This document shows positions 34,413 to 43,380 of a DNA stretch of 45,156 bases, piece after piece. The notes below the pieces were generated by a model. The model was given only the letters and a program-made list of their open reading frames with translations, did no database searches and was not told the origin of the DNA. The DNA comes from an uncultured Nitrosomonas sp. Lineage in GTDB: Bacteria > Pseudomonadota > Gammaproteobacteria > Burkholderiales > Nitrosomonadaceae. The DNA is taken from the NCBI GenBank assembly GCA_902826115.1, contig CADEDO010000005.1:34757-79912 (forward strand), read 5' to 3'. Made by a program: the position numbers and the translations under genes. Positions within the stretch are counted from its first letter, which is position 1. Every line of letters begins with the position of its first letter.

Positions 34413-35359
34413 TGGAAAAATCGCAACACACACGGCAGCCGCAGTCCTTTGATCAAAATTCACTGACTGAACAGGCGGCTGCTTGGTTCTTGCGCATGCA
34501 GCACAATGGTTGCAGTGACGCTGACCAACAAGCGTTTGCAGACTGGTTGGCGGAGAGTGAGGCACATCGTAATGAATATCAACAATATGTTCGGCTTTGG
34601 CATAGCCTTGATCAATTAGAACGCAAACCAATTCAATCATCTACTAAGAAATCTCGACTGACCGTTGCCTGGGTCGCTTTGTTGATTGTGCTGTCATGTT
34701 CCTTGCACTGGCTTACCCGACATGAGGAATTGATTACGACAGCAATCGGAGAACGTCAGCAAATTGTTCTGATGGATGGCACCACCATCGACGTGAATAC
34801 GGATACCGTTCTGCGAATGGAGTTATTTGGATTGACCCGACAGGTAACGATAGAGCGGGGTGAAGCTTCATTCAAGATAGGTAGCGAACGCTTGCGTCCA
34901 TTTGTCGTTCAATCCGGGCATGGTACCTTGCGAGATATCGGTACCGAGTTTAATGTCATGCGGCAGGGAGACAAGACCACCGTCGCGGTGTTGGAAGGCG
35001 CCGTTGAAATCAAATTGCATGCTCAGATTGATAATATCAAAACGCTATACGGCGGACAGCAACTCACTTATTCTGCAAACGATTTGTCTGACATTTCTGC
35101 GGCCAATTTTGAAACGATCATGGCTTGGCGCAAAAACAGATTGATTTTTCGCAATACCCCACTGAACGAAGCCATTCGACAGATTAATCGCTATCACGAA
35201 CGCCCAATTAGACTGGCAGATTCACAGCTAAACAAGTTAATAGTCAGCGGAGAATTCAATTCGTCTGATCGTGCCGGGTTGATCGAGGCACTCAAAGTGC
35301 TGTTTTCACTCCACAGCACCGAACAGGATGAGATGACTGTGCTTTCGTTCAGAAACTAA
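34412..35359 (+). CDS. fecR: FecR-type anti-sigma/sigma-regulator membrane protein
   Basis: The 315-residue protein has an N-terminal cytoplasmic DUF4880-like region (EQAAAWFLRMQHNGCSDADQQAFADWLAES), one membrane segment near residue 85 (VAWVALLIVLSCSLHWL), then the periplasmic FecR domain (GERQQIVLMDGTTIDVNTDTVLRM, then LRDIGTEFNV and VAVLEGAVEI), and a C-terminal DUF4974-like part (FRNTPLNEAIRQINRYHERPI). It senses the occupied TonB receptor through that receptor's N-terminal signalling domain and passes the signal to FecI. The order fecI-fecR-receptor is the standard cell-surface signalling arrangement. Confidence 0.93.
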   Translation: MEKSQHTRQPQSFDQNSLTEQAAAWFLRMQHNGCSDADQQAFADWLAESEAHRNEYQQYVRLWHSLDQLERKPIQSSTKKSRLTVAWVALLIVLSCSLHWLTRHEELITTAIGERQQIVLMDGTTIDVNTDTVLRMELFGLTRQVTIERGEASFKIGSERLRPFVVQSGHGTLRDIGTEFNVMRQGDKTTVAVLEGAVEIKLHAQIDNIKTLYGGQQLTYSANDLSDISAANFETIMAWRKNRLIFRNTPLNEAIRQINRYHERPIRLADSQLNKLIVSGEFNSSDRAGLIEALKVLFSLHSTEQDEMTVLSFRN

Positions 35360-35480
35360 ATAATTCAAATAGTTATCAATTAATAAATTTTCTATGTCAG
35401 GTGTTTCTTTCTATTTTCGTCTTATTGATTAGTAAAGCTGTTTCTTGGCTGAAATTGATAAGAAAAAATCAGGAGAATGA

Positions 35481-37877
35481 ATGCAGAAAATTTTATGGAT
35501 GCTGGGATTGGTTATGTTCCTAGGAAATGCGCAAGCGCAAAGTAGAACAATCGATATTCCTGCGCAGGATTTGTCAGATGCGTTACATACTTTATCCAAT
35601 CAAACTGGTATACAGTTATTGTTCACGGCAGAAAATCTAAAAGGAATTCGCAGTCAGGCCATCAATGGTTCTATGAATGCCGATCAGGCACTGGCGCGTT
35701 TGTTGCAGGGAACACCATACATTCATCTGGCAAGCGGAAAAGATACTTATGTCATCAAAGAATCTGGAGAAAAAGCAGCGGCACCCAAGTCAACGATGTT
35801 GCCGGAAATCATGGTGCGGAGCGCTAACGAACCAGGATCACCGTTCAATAATCAGTTTATTCGCGCTCATACCACAACGGCTACTAAAACTAATACGCCT
35901 ATCATGGAGACGCCTTTTTCCGTTCAGGTATTGCCACGCCAGATATTGCAGGATCAACAGGCAATCCGGCTCGATTCTGTCTTGCAGAATGTCAGTGGTG
36001 TGACGCATATGCCTACCAATCAGGGAGGATCGGATGGGTTTGTAATTCGTGGATTTAATAGTGATACCACATACCGTAACGGTGTTTTTATGCCCAATTC
36101 TCTGGGAGGGGGGACGGTTAAGCGAGAAATGGCTAATATCGAAGAGATTCAGGTGCTTAAAGGACCAGGTTCCATCCTGTTCGGTCGTGCCGACCCTGGA
36201 GGGATCATCAATACGGTGACCAAGCAGCCATTGGCGACCCCGTATTATTCGCTGCAACAACAAGCAGGCTCTTTCGATTTTTATCGTACAACAGTCGATG
36301 CGACTGGACCCCTGACGAAGGATGATCGATTGCTCTATCGTCTGAACTTGTCTTATGAAAACTCAGGCTCATTTCGTGACTTCGTCAATAATAGATCCGT
36401 TTTTATAGCGCCCGTCGTAAAGTTGAATATAAGCCCGCAAACTCAGGTAACTGCAGAACTTGAATATCAAAGCTTCAAAAATGTGGCGGATCCAGGTATA
36501 CCCAATGTGGGAAATCGTCCTGCTGATGTTCCTCGTAATCTTTTTGCAGGCGAGCCCATTAATAATAGAAATAACGGAGATCGATATTTCGTCGGCGTGA
36601 ATTGGTCGCATATGATCAATAATGATTGGACGATTTCGCACCGCTTATCCGCAGAACTGATGGATTATAATTCCAACTCGTTGTTCTGGTTTACTCCTGC
36701 CACAGCCAATGGCTCATTAGAGCGGTTTTTTAACAATGCGCCGATTAATCATTCGAATCGATATCAAACTTCGGTTAATTTAACAGGTCATGTAACCACT
36801 GGAATACTCAAGCACACGCTTCTATTTGGCTACGATTACATTTTTCTTGACGACAAGATCAGAGGAAACAATTGCTGTGCATCTGCCCCAGCATTTAATA
36901 TTTTCAATCCGATTTATTTGGCTGGTCGACCAATTCTTGATTCCAGCAATAATTCCAATATGGGTTTTACACAGTCGTGGCATGGTGCCTATTTTCAGGA
37001 CCAAGTTAAATTACCCTATAACTTTCACGCAATGGGGGGATTTCGCTACGATAATGCGGTTGGGCGAAATACTGTCACAGATCTGACAACTTCAGCGGAA
37101 GATCGGTTTACACCGCGTGGTGGTTTGTTGTGGCAACCTATGCCGTGGTTGTCTTTGTATGGCAGCTATACTGAAAACTTTGGCGCATCGAATACATTAT
37201 TTAATACTGATGGACAGAGACTGCCACCGCAAACAGCTCAACAATGGGAAGCAGGTTTGAAAACCGAATTCTTGGATGGACGACTCAGATCGACTTTTTC
37301 ATACTTTGAATTGACCAAACAGGGTATCGGCGCACCTGATCCGACTAATCCTTTTCGCTCTAGAGCCATCGGTGAAGCGGAAACCCGTGGCTTTGAATTT
37401 GATGTGGCAGGTGAAGTCTTGCCTGGTTGGAATTTAATCGCTACATACAGCCATTTACCTTTTGCCAAAATTACTAAAGACCGTGGCACTGAATTTGATC
37501 TTGACGGTAATCCTATTGGGACCAATTTGGGTAATCAGGGGAAACGCCTATTTTTAGCAGCTGAACATACTGGCACTTTATGGAGTACCTACGAATTCCA
37601 AAACGAAATGTTGCGTGGATTAAAACTAGGAGGGGGAATTCAGGGGATTGGAAAACGACAAGGCGATCCAGGCAATACTTATCGGTTACCGGCATTTGTG
37701 ATTGGTAATTTAATGGCAAGCTATCAAGTTAAAATCTTGCATAAAATGCGTCTTACCGCCCAACTCAATGTGTTGAACGTGTCTGATGAAAAGTATTTCG
37801 TCGGCACTAACAGTGGAAGTTTTATTACAGTCGGTGCACCTCGTACTTTTATGGGTTCGCTGCGTATTGATTATTAG
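35481..37877 (+). CDS. TonB-dependent siderophore-type receptor with N-terminal signalling (STN) domain
   Basis: A GGAG site precedes the ATG. After the signal peptide (ending AQA) the 798-residue protein has an STN domain at about residues 22-95 (IDIPAQDLSDALHTLSNQTGIQLLF, then INGSMNADQALARLLQGT), a plug (METPFSVQVLPRQIL, then RLDSVLQNVSGV, VIRGFN and IEEIQVLKGPGSILFGRADPGGIINTVTKQP) and a barrel ending SLRIDY. This is the FhuE/FpvA/FecA-type ferri-siderophore receptor architecture with signalling to FecR. It lies 121 bases after fecR and has no operator of its own, as expected if it depends on FecI. A metal-loaded product of the FAAL/NRPS pathway is a possible ligand; a foreign siderophore is equally possible. 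Confidence 0.92.
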   Translation: MQKILWMLGLVMFLGNAQAQSRTIDIPAQDLSDALHTLSNQTGIQLLFTAENLKGIRSQAINGSMNADQALARLLQGTPYIHLASGKDTYVIKESGEKAAAPKSTMLPEIMVRSANEPGSPFNNQFIRAHTTTATKTNTPIMETPFSVQVLPRQILQDQQAIRLDSVLQNVSGVTHMPTNQGGSDGFVIRGFNSDTTYRNGVFMPNSLGGGTVKREMANIEEIQVLKGPGSILFGRADPGGIINTVTKQPLATPYYSLQQQAGSFDFYRTTVDATGPLTKDDRLLYRLNLSYENSGSFRDFVNNRSVFIAPVVKLNISPQTQVTAELEYQSFKNVADPGIPNVGNRPADVPRNLFAGEPINNRNNGDRYFVGVNWSHMINNDWTISHRLSAELMDYNSNSLFWFTPATANGSLERFFNNAPINHSNRYQTSVNLTGHVTTGILKHTLLFGYDYIFLDDKIRGNNCCASAPAFNIFNPIYLAGRPILDSSNNSNMGFTQSWHGAYFQDQVKLPYNFHAMGGFRYDNAVGRNTVTDLTTSAEDRFTPRGGLLWQPMPWLSLYGSYTENFGASNTLFNTDGQRLPPQTAQQWEAGLKTEFLDGRLRSTFSYFELTKQGIGAPDPTNPFRSRAIGEAETRGFEFDVAGEVLPGWNLIATYSHLPFAKITKDRGTEFDLDGNPIGTNLGNQGKRLFLAAEHTGTLWSTYEFQNEMLRGLKLGGGIQGIGKRQGDPGNTYRLPAFVIGNLMASYQVKILHKMRLTAQLNVLNVSDEKYFVGTNSGSFITVGAPRTFMGSLRIDY

Positions 37878-37910
37878 ATGACTTGTGGAGTTTCGAGATA
37901 TCGCTTTGAG

Positions 37911-38020
37911 GATGGAGCAATTTGACCGATTACTCCATCTTGTTGTCTGTCCGAAAGTCATCAGTGTACTGCTGACAGAAATACTGTCATAGACGATTAA
38001 TTAGGCAGGGCGCCTAATTA
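37911..38020 (+). terminator. Two hairpins after the siderophore-type receptor gene
   Basis: The first (37911-37939) has 11-base arms GATGGAGCAAT / ATTACTCCATC with one mismatch. The second (37998-38020) has perfect 9-bp arms TAATTAGGC / GCCTAATTA. Either could terminate the receptor transcript before the efflux operon. Neither has a long T run. The rest of the 346-base gap holds the operator at 38100 and no gene. Confidence 0.45.
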
Positions 38021-38099
38021 TTCAATAATCCACAATTTTTGTACATAAATCCTCTCAGCAGGATGGACAACACGACAGTACAAACTTAGTTATATACAC

Positions 38100-38116
38100 T
38101 GCGACAAAATGTCACA
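38100..38116. promoter_or_regulatory. 17-bp palindromic operator upstream of the efflux operon
   Basis: TGCGACAAAATGTCACA lies 108 bases before the start of the outer-membrane efflux lipoprotein gene. It is the rightmost full copy I find in the window and brings the exporter into the probable regulon. Confidence 0.7.
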
Positions 38117-38223
38117 TGGTTTCTATCCACAGTCACCCCTAAAATAGCCTGTGTTGCGCGACCACACTTCTATCTTCCATTAAAAAGATATCTTATCTCC
38201 TGGTTTAATATAAAGATGAATGA

Positions 38224-39606
38224 ATGCAAGTAACTAATATTGCTATCCTGGGCACGATTTTTATTTTTTTGGTGAGTATTGGTGGGTGTAAAACTTTGCC
38301 GCAGCGAGATCTCAAAGAAGTTGGCGTTGAGATTCCTGCGCATTGGAGTGGGGCGCAAGAATCCGATCGATCCCTGCCCGAACATTGGATAGAAACCTTT
38401 GGTGATCAAAGTTTAAGTGATTTAGTACGCAATGCTTTGACTGAAAATTATGAACTTAAAGCCGTCGCGGCAAGGGTAGGTGTCGCCGCAGCTCAAGCAC
38501 GTATTGATGGATCCAGTCGATGGCCACAACTGTTCTTTTCCGCAGATCATCAGCAAGTTCAAATTCGCGAGGCCGGTTTTGGATCATCTAGATTTGGCGT
38601 TTTTGAAGCTTTGTTTGGTTTGAGTTGGGAATTAGACGTATGGGGTCGAATACGCGATCAACAGCAATCGACAGCGCAAGAAGCAAAAGCTACCGTGGCC
38701 GATTTCCAGGGAGCTAGGCTATCTTTGGCTGCCAGAGTAACCCAGAGTTATTTTGAATTAATTGAAGCTAAACTGCAGTCGGTAGTGGCAGAACAATCGA
38801 TCAATGATCGCCGTAAAATTGCTGATTTTTTGCAGGGTCGTTTTCGACGCGGCTTGACGCGTGGCCTTGATTTGCGCTTGGCACTCACGGACTTGGCCAA
38901 TGCAGAAGCACAATACATGCGAGCGCGCGATCAAATGCAAATCATTGCCAGGCGATTAGAAATTCTGCTGGGGCGTTATCCAGCGGGAGATTTGATGGAA
39001 ACAACGAGTTTACCTGAACTTCCGGTTGCTATTCCTGCTGGCTTGCCTTCTGAGCTTCTGGAAAGAAGACCGGATTTAATGGCTGCTTTTGATCGTTTAC
39101 GTGCAGCGGATTTACGGACCTCCAGTAGCATGAAGCTGCTTTTGCCGCGCATAACGTTGACCGCTGCGGGTGGAACACGGAGTACCGATCTAACGGATTT
39201 AGTCGATCCGCGTGCAGTCGCCTGGAACGTGTTTATTGGTCTCATGCAGCCGTTGTTTACTGGTGGACGTATCCAGGGAGAGATTGCCAAAAATGAAGCA
39301 CGGGCAGAGGAGTCGCTTAATTTTTATAAACATACAGTGCTCAATGCCTTTCAAGATGTCGAAGAAGCTTTGGCTACCGAGGAATGGTTACGAAAGCAGG
39401 CAGAAGTTCTCAAGGAAGCCGTCGAACAAACTGAAGCCAGTCAGAAGCTTGCTGTTTATTCTTATCGACATGGTTTGATAGAAATACTGACATTATTGGA
39501 TAGCTATCGCAGTACATTAAATGCTCAGAGTGCTTATCTTTCAGTGAAGCGGCAATTGCTAAACAATCGCGTTAATCTTTATTTGGCATTGGGCGGCGGT
39601 TTTTGA
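38224..39606 (+). CDS. Outer-membrane efflux lipoprotein (NodT/TolC family)
   Basis: The 460-residue protein has a lipoprotein signal peptide with the lipobox-like IGGC (cysteine at about residue 22). It has the two OEP repeats typical of TolC-like channels: HWIETFGDQSLSDLVRNALTENYELKAVAARV, FGLSWELDVWGRIRDQQQ, and the later LLERRPDLMAAFDRLRAADL and LMQPLFTGGRIQGEIAKNEARAEE. It forms the outer-membrane exit duct for the adaptor and RND pump encoded next. It is the first gene of a three-gene operon behind the 38100 operator. Confidence 0.92.
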   Translation: MQVTNIAILGTIFIFLVSIGGCKTLPQRDLKEVGVEIPAHWSGAQESDRSLPEHWIETFGDQSLSDLVRNALTENYELKAVAARVGVAAAQARIDGSSRWPQLFFSADHQQVQIREAGFGSSRFGVFEALFGLSWELDVWGRIRDQQQSTAQEAKATVADFQGARLSLAARVTQSYFELIEAKLQSVVAEQSINDRRKIADFLQGRFRRGLTRGLDLRLALTDLANAEAQYMRARDQMQIIARRLEILLGRYPAGDLMETTSLPELPVAIPAGLPSELLERRPDLMAAFDRLRAADLRTSSSMKLLLPRITLTAAGGTRSTDLTDLVDPRAVAWNVFIGLMQPLFTGGRIQGEIAKNEARAEESLNFYKHTVLNAFQDVEEALATEEWLRKQAEVLKEAVEQTEASQKLAVYSYRHGLIEILTLLDSYRSTLNAQSAYLSVKRQLLNNRVNLYLALGGGF

Positions 39607-39652
39607 TGATGCTATTTTTATTGAATACCGAGATTCAAGCACCTGAACAATT

Positions 39653-40915
39653 ATGAAAATCAATCGCCAATTACTTATCGCTTTATCTATGATAGTGGCT
39701 GGAGGATTGACTGCATTTGCTTTAATCAATTCACCTCCTCAAACAGACAGGCAAGCAGTGATCGCCAAATTGCCCTCAGCGCGTGTTGTTAAAGTTGCAA
39801 TGGAATCCATGCGCATGGATGTGCACTCGCAAGGCAGTGTAATAGCGCATACCGAGATTGATTTGGTTGCAGAGGTGTCTGGTCATGTTATCAAAGTTGC
39901 ACCCAATTTCGTGGAGGGTGGTTTTTTCAAAAAACGAGATGTATTGATAGAAATCGATCCATCGGACTATAAACTCAGAGTCACTCAGGCCAACGCCAAA
40001 GTGATGGAAGCACGCTATCAGTTAGTTCGTGAAAAAGCCGAATCCGAGCAAGCTCGGGATGAATGGGAACATTTAGGGCAAGGGACTCCGAGTCCACTGA
40101 GTTTGCGCATACCACAATTAGAGGAGAAGCGTGCCAAGTTGGCAGCGGAGGTGGCGGAGCTAGAGAATGCCAAGCTATTGCAATCAAGAACCAGTATCCG
40201 TGCGCCTTTTGATGGAAGGGTGCGCAGCAAATTAGCGGGAATTGGGCAATATATTAGCAGTGGCACGGTATTGGGCAGAGTGTATAGCAGCGACCTGGTT
40301 GAAATCCGCTTGCCCATAAACACTTCCGATTTGGCATTTGTAGAATTTCCCGATCTATCCGATCGCAACCAATCGCCTAAGATGGCCAAGGTTACGTTAT
40401 CAGCATTTTATCAAGGTCAGGATCGTATTTGGCAAGGTCATATCGTGCGTAGTGAAGGGATAATTGATAAAGACACCGGCATGATGGCAGTGATCGCACA
40501 AATTCGTGACCCCTTTGGGATTGAAGCCACCAAATCCAGATCGCCAACCGTAAAGGCTACTTCAGTTGTTGGTTTGCCTGTGGGTTTGTTCGTGGAAGCC
40601 ATAATTGAGGGACGATGGGTAGACCATTTGGCAATCCTGCCGGCGAGTGCGCTAATCAAGAATAGCCAAGTTGCTGTGGTCGATCATCACAATCAATTGC
40701 AATTTCGCACGGTAAAGGTATTGAAGCGGGAACGTGAGCAGGTAATGATCTCTGCTGGACTAAACCAAGGAGAAAATGTCCTTGTGGCGGGAATTCCTTA
40801 TCCGATTGAAGGAATGCAGGTTCAATCGATATTTATTGATCAATCCAGTGATGAGGCGGCGATTCGAGCGATAGAAAATAATCCAGATAATCCAAATGAG
40901 CAGTCGGTCCCATGA
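39653..40915 (+). CDS. RND efflux periplasmic adaptor (membrane fusion protein)
   Basis: The 420-residue protein has one N-terminal membrane segment (LLIALSMIVAGGLTAFALI), a lipoyl half-motif (GSVIAHTEIDLVAEVSGHVIKVAPNFVEGGFFKKRDVLIEID), an alpha-helical hairpin of about 90 residues, and the second lipoyl half (SIRAPFDGRVRSKLAGIGQYISSGTVLGRVYSS), then beta-barrel and membrane-proximal domains. It bridges the RND pump and the NodT-type channel. Its stop overlaps the pump start in an ATGA. Confidence 0.93.
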   Translation: MKINRQLLIALSMIVAGGLTAFALINSPPQTDRQAVIAKLPSARVVKVAMESMRMDVHSQGSVIAHTEIDLVAEVSGHVIKVAPNFVEGGFFKKRDVLIEIDPSDYKLRVTQANAKVMEARYQLVREKAESEQARDEWEHLGQGTPSPLSLRIPQLEEKRAKLAAEVAELENAKLLQSRTSIRAPFDGRVRSKLAGIGQYISSGTVLGRVYSSDLVEIRLPINTSDLAFVEFPDLSDRNQSPKMAKVTLSAFYQGQDRIWQGHIVRSEGIIDKDTGMMAVIAQIRDPFGIEATKSRSPTVKATSVVGLPVGLFVEAIIEGRWVDHLAILPASALIKNSQVAVVDHHNQLQFRTVKVLKREREQVMISAGLNQGENVLVAGIPYPIEGMQVQSIFIDQSSDEAAIRAIENNPDNPNEQSVP

Positions 40916-43380
40916 GACTGATCATTTGGTTTGCCAATAACCCTGTTGCCGCCAATTTTCTGATGGTGTTGATCATTGCAGGAGGCATCTTAGGAATTAT
41001 TTCATCCAAGAAATATACACTTCCTCCAGAACCACAGAATCAACTACAAATCATCGCTGCTTATCCGAGCGCGGGACCAAGCGAAGTAGAACAAGCATTA
41101 TGCATCCCCATTGAAGAAGCCATACATGAGTTAGAAGGAATCAAGCATATCAATTCGGTTGCACAACAAGCCCAATGTGAAATCACCATAGAATTTGATC
41201 CGGCTATTGGTTCAACAAAATTTCAAGCAGCTGTTAAGGCGAAAATAGATGCGATAACAGTCTTGCCCAAAGAAATAGAGAAACTGAATATCCAAGAACT
41301 GAAAACAGGTACGCCGGCAGTGATTGTCGTGGTAAGAGGTGAAGCGGATATGTTAACGCTACAACAGCAACGCGATCAATTGAAAGCGCGGCTGAGTAAA
41401 CACCCTGATATCGGAATACTCACTTCCTGGCCACAGTATCCTTATGAAATAGCGATTGAGATCACAGAATCCGATTTGCGTCGCTATGCACTGAGCTTTG
41501 AAGAGGTATCTGAGGCTATTCAAAATGCGTCGCAAAATATTCCAGCGGGTGAATTAAAAAAACTGGATGGAAAATTGTTACTCAGAAGTAAAGGGCAAGC
41601 ACTCAGTGTTGCTGATTTTGCAGCAATTGAATTACGTCCGTCCTATCAGGGAGCACATCTGCTATTAGGAGATATTGCACAGATTCGAGAAACTGTCGGT
41701 GAGCAAGATTTGCTGGTCAGAGTTGATAATCAACCGGCAGTAGAGATTGTCGTCATGACCAAAGATCAGATTAAAACGACTGTCGAGGCCGTTCATCAGG
41801 TTATTGCAGAATTTCGTTCCCAATTGCCGCCAGGTGTTGAAGTAACGACATGGGATGATTGGTCGAAATACTATGAGCAATATATATCCATGCTAATGGA
41901 AAATGCGATATCAGGTTTTATACTGGTGTTTTTGGTATTGATGTTCACACTCAAATTTCATTTGGCATTATGGGTAAGCAGCGGGATTCTGATATCCCTG
42001 TTAGGTGCGCTTTGGCTGATGCCAATAGTTGGTATTTCCTTGAATAGCTATTCAATTTCTGCGCTTATTTTGATATTGGGTGTGTTAGCAGATGATGCCA
42101 TTGTGGTCGGTGAAAATATTTACACGCACCAGCAGGGTGGGCGCTTAGGGTTATCCGGTGCCATCAGTGGCACCCTTGAAGTAACGCCATTGGTCGTCAT
42201 GATGGTGCTATCTACAATGATTGCCTTTGTTCCAGGGTTATTTCTGCCAGGACTCAGCGGAAACCTGATGTATAACATTTCCCTGGTGATCATGCTGACT
42301 TTAGCATTCTCAATGTTGGAAGCATTGCTGATATTGCCTTCTCATTTGGCAACCAATTATTCATCGACCGCAAAACAAAATGTCTGGTCGTCTGCTATTG
42401 GCTATATTCAAGAACGTATAGATGCAGGATTACAAAGGTTTATTAATCATATATATATACCGACGTTGCTAGTACTATTACGATTGCGCTATATCACGCT
42501 GACAGGATTTGCGGTTGCATTGCTGATTGTTGGCGCACTGGTTCTATCGGGACGTGTCCCAAGTGTTATGGATGCGGAGGTAAACGAGTATTACTTGCTG
42601 GCACAGATTGAATTTCCTCCCGGCACTGCACTTGAGCAGGTTGATCACCAGGTAAAACGTCTGGAGGAGATTGCACAGCAAATTCGAGCAGAACTGAACG
42701 CGGAGCTGGGTATTAGTGCTTTGGAAGGTGGGTCTGGTGATAGTTTTCAACATATTATTTCAATTCTTGATGAAAACGTAGGTATGGTTGATATCGAGAT
42801 TGCCATTGATGAACGCATTCGGGCTCGCATGAATGAGATTAAAAAACGCTGGCAAGATCGTTTTGGAGAAGTGCCTTCAAATGCGACGTTGTCTTTCCAG
42901 ACATTTTGGCCCCGAAATCTTGGCATGCCTGCTACTCAATCTGCTAAAGCGATTGAGTTGAAACTGATGGCGCCGGATACCGCAATGCAAAGCGCTGCCG
43001 GGGAGATTCTGAAAGCCAAGCTGTCTTCTTATACAGGAGTTCACAGTATTACTGGTTCTATGCAGGCTGGTAAACCAGAATTGCGCTTGAAACTTAAGCC
43101 TGAAGCGGCATTTCACGGATTGACCATGCAAAGCCTAGGTGAACAAGTCCGTCAAGGATTCTTCGGACTCGAAGTGCAGCGATTCTTTCAGGATCGGAAC
43201 GAGGTTAGAGTAATGTTACGTTTTCCTGCCACGCATCGTCGTTCTTTGGATAATCTGTACAACATGCCGGTCAAGCTACCGAGCGGTGCTACCGCGCCTT
43301 TTTCCGTTGTAGCCGAAGCTGTATATATATGCCTGGATTTGCCAGCATTACACGCCAGAATCGTGAACGTATCCAACTAA
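40912..43380 (+). CDS. RND efflux pump inner-membrane subunit, N-terminal part (frameshifted gene)
   Basis: Translation from the ATGA overlap gives the first four fifths of an AcrB/HAE-1-type pump: the first membrane helix (IIWFANNPVAANFLMVLIIAGG), porter domains, the proton-relay helix ILGVLADDAIVVGENI with its two aspartates, and FVPGLFLPGLSG. The true reading frame is lost at a (TA)4 tract (43322-43329, g-tatatatat-g). The frame then reads about 17 foreign residues and stops at 43378-43380. The rest of the pump continues in another frame from about 43329. Removing one TA unit restores a single protein of about 1050 residues. So this is either a recent frameshift mutation, a slippage-variable gene, or a sequencing error. 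Confidence 0.85.
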   Translation: MRLIIWFANNPVAANFLMVLIIAGGILGIISSKKYTLPPEPQNQLQIIAAYPSAGPSEVEQALCIPIEEAIHELEGIKHINSVAQQAQCEITIEFDPAIGSTKFQAAVKAKIDAITVLPKEIEKLNIQELKTGTPAVIVVVRGEADMLTLQQQRDQLKARLSKHPDIGILTSWPQYPYEIAIEITESDLRRYALSFEEVSEAIQNASQNIPAGELKKLDGKLLLRSKGQALSVADFAAIELRPSYQGAHLLLGDIAQIRETVGEQDLLVRVDNQPAVEIVVMTKDQIKTTVEAVHQVIAEFRSQLPPGVEVTTWDDWSKYYEQYISMLMENAISGFILVFLVLMFTLKFHLALWVSSGILISLLGALWLMPIVGISLNSYSISALILILGVLADDAIVVGENIYTHQQGGRLGLSGAISGTLEVTPLVVMMVLSTMIAFVPGLFLPGLSGNLMYNISLVIMLTLAFSMLEALLILPSHLATNYSSTAKQNVWSSAIGYIQERIDAGLQRFINHIYIPTLLVLLRLRYITLTGFAVALLIVGALVLSGRVPSVMDAEVNEYYLLAQIEFPPGTALEQVDHQVKRLEEIAQQIRAELNAELGISALEGGSGDSFQHIISILDENVGMVDIEIAIDERIRARMNEIKKRWQDRFGEVPSNATLSFQTFWPRNLGMPATQSAKAIELKLMAPDTAMQSAAGEILKAKLSSYTGVHSITGSMQAGKPELRLKLKPEAAFHGLTMQSLGEQVRQGFFGLEVQRFFQDRNEVRVMLRFPATHRRSLDNLYNMPVKLPSGATAPFSVVAEAVYICLDLPALHARIVNVSN

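Noticed and set aside
15861..38116. Operators as CRP/FNR sites or Fur boxes
   Set aside because: CRP half-sites TGTGA/TCACA are spaced by 6, while here the comparable spacing is 7, and Fur boxes are AT-rich with GATAAT units. Neither fits.
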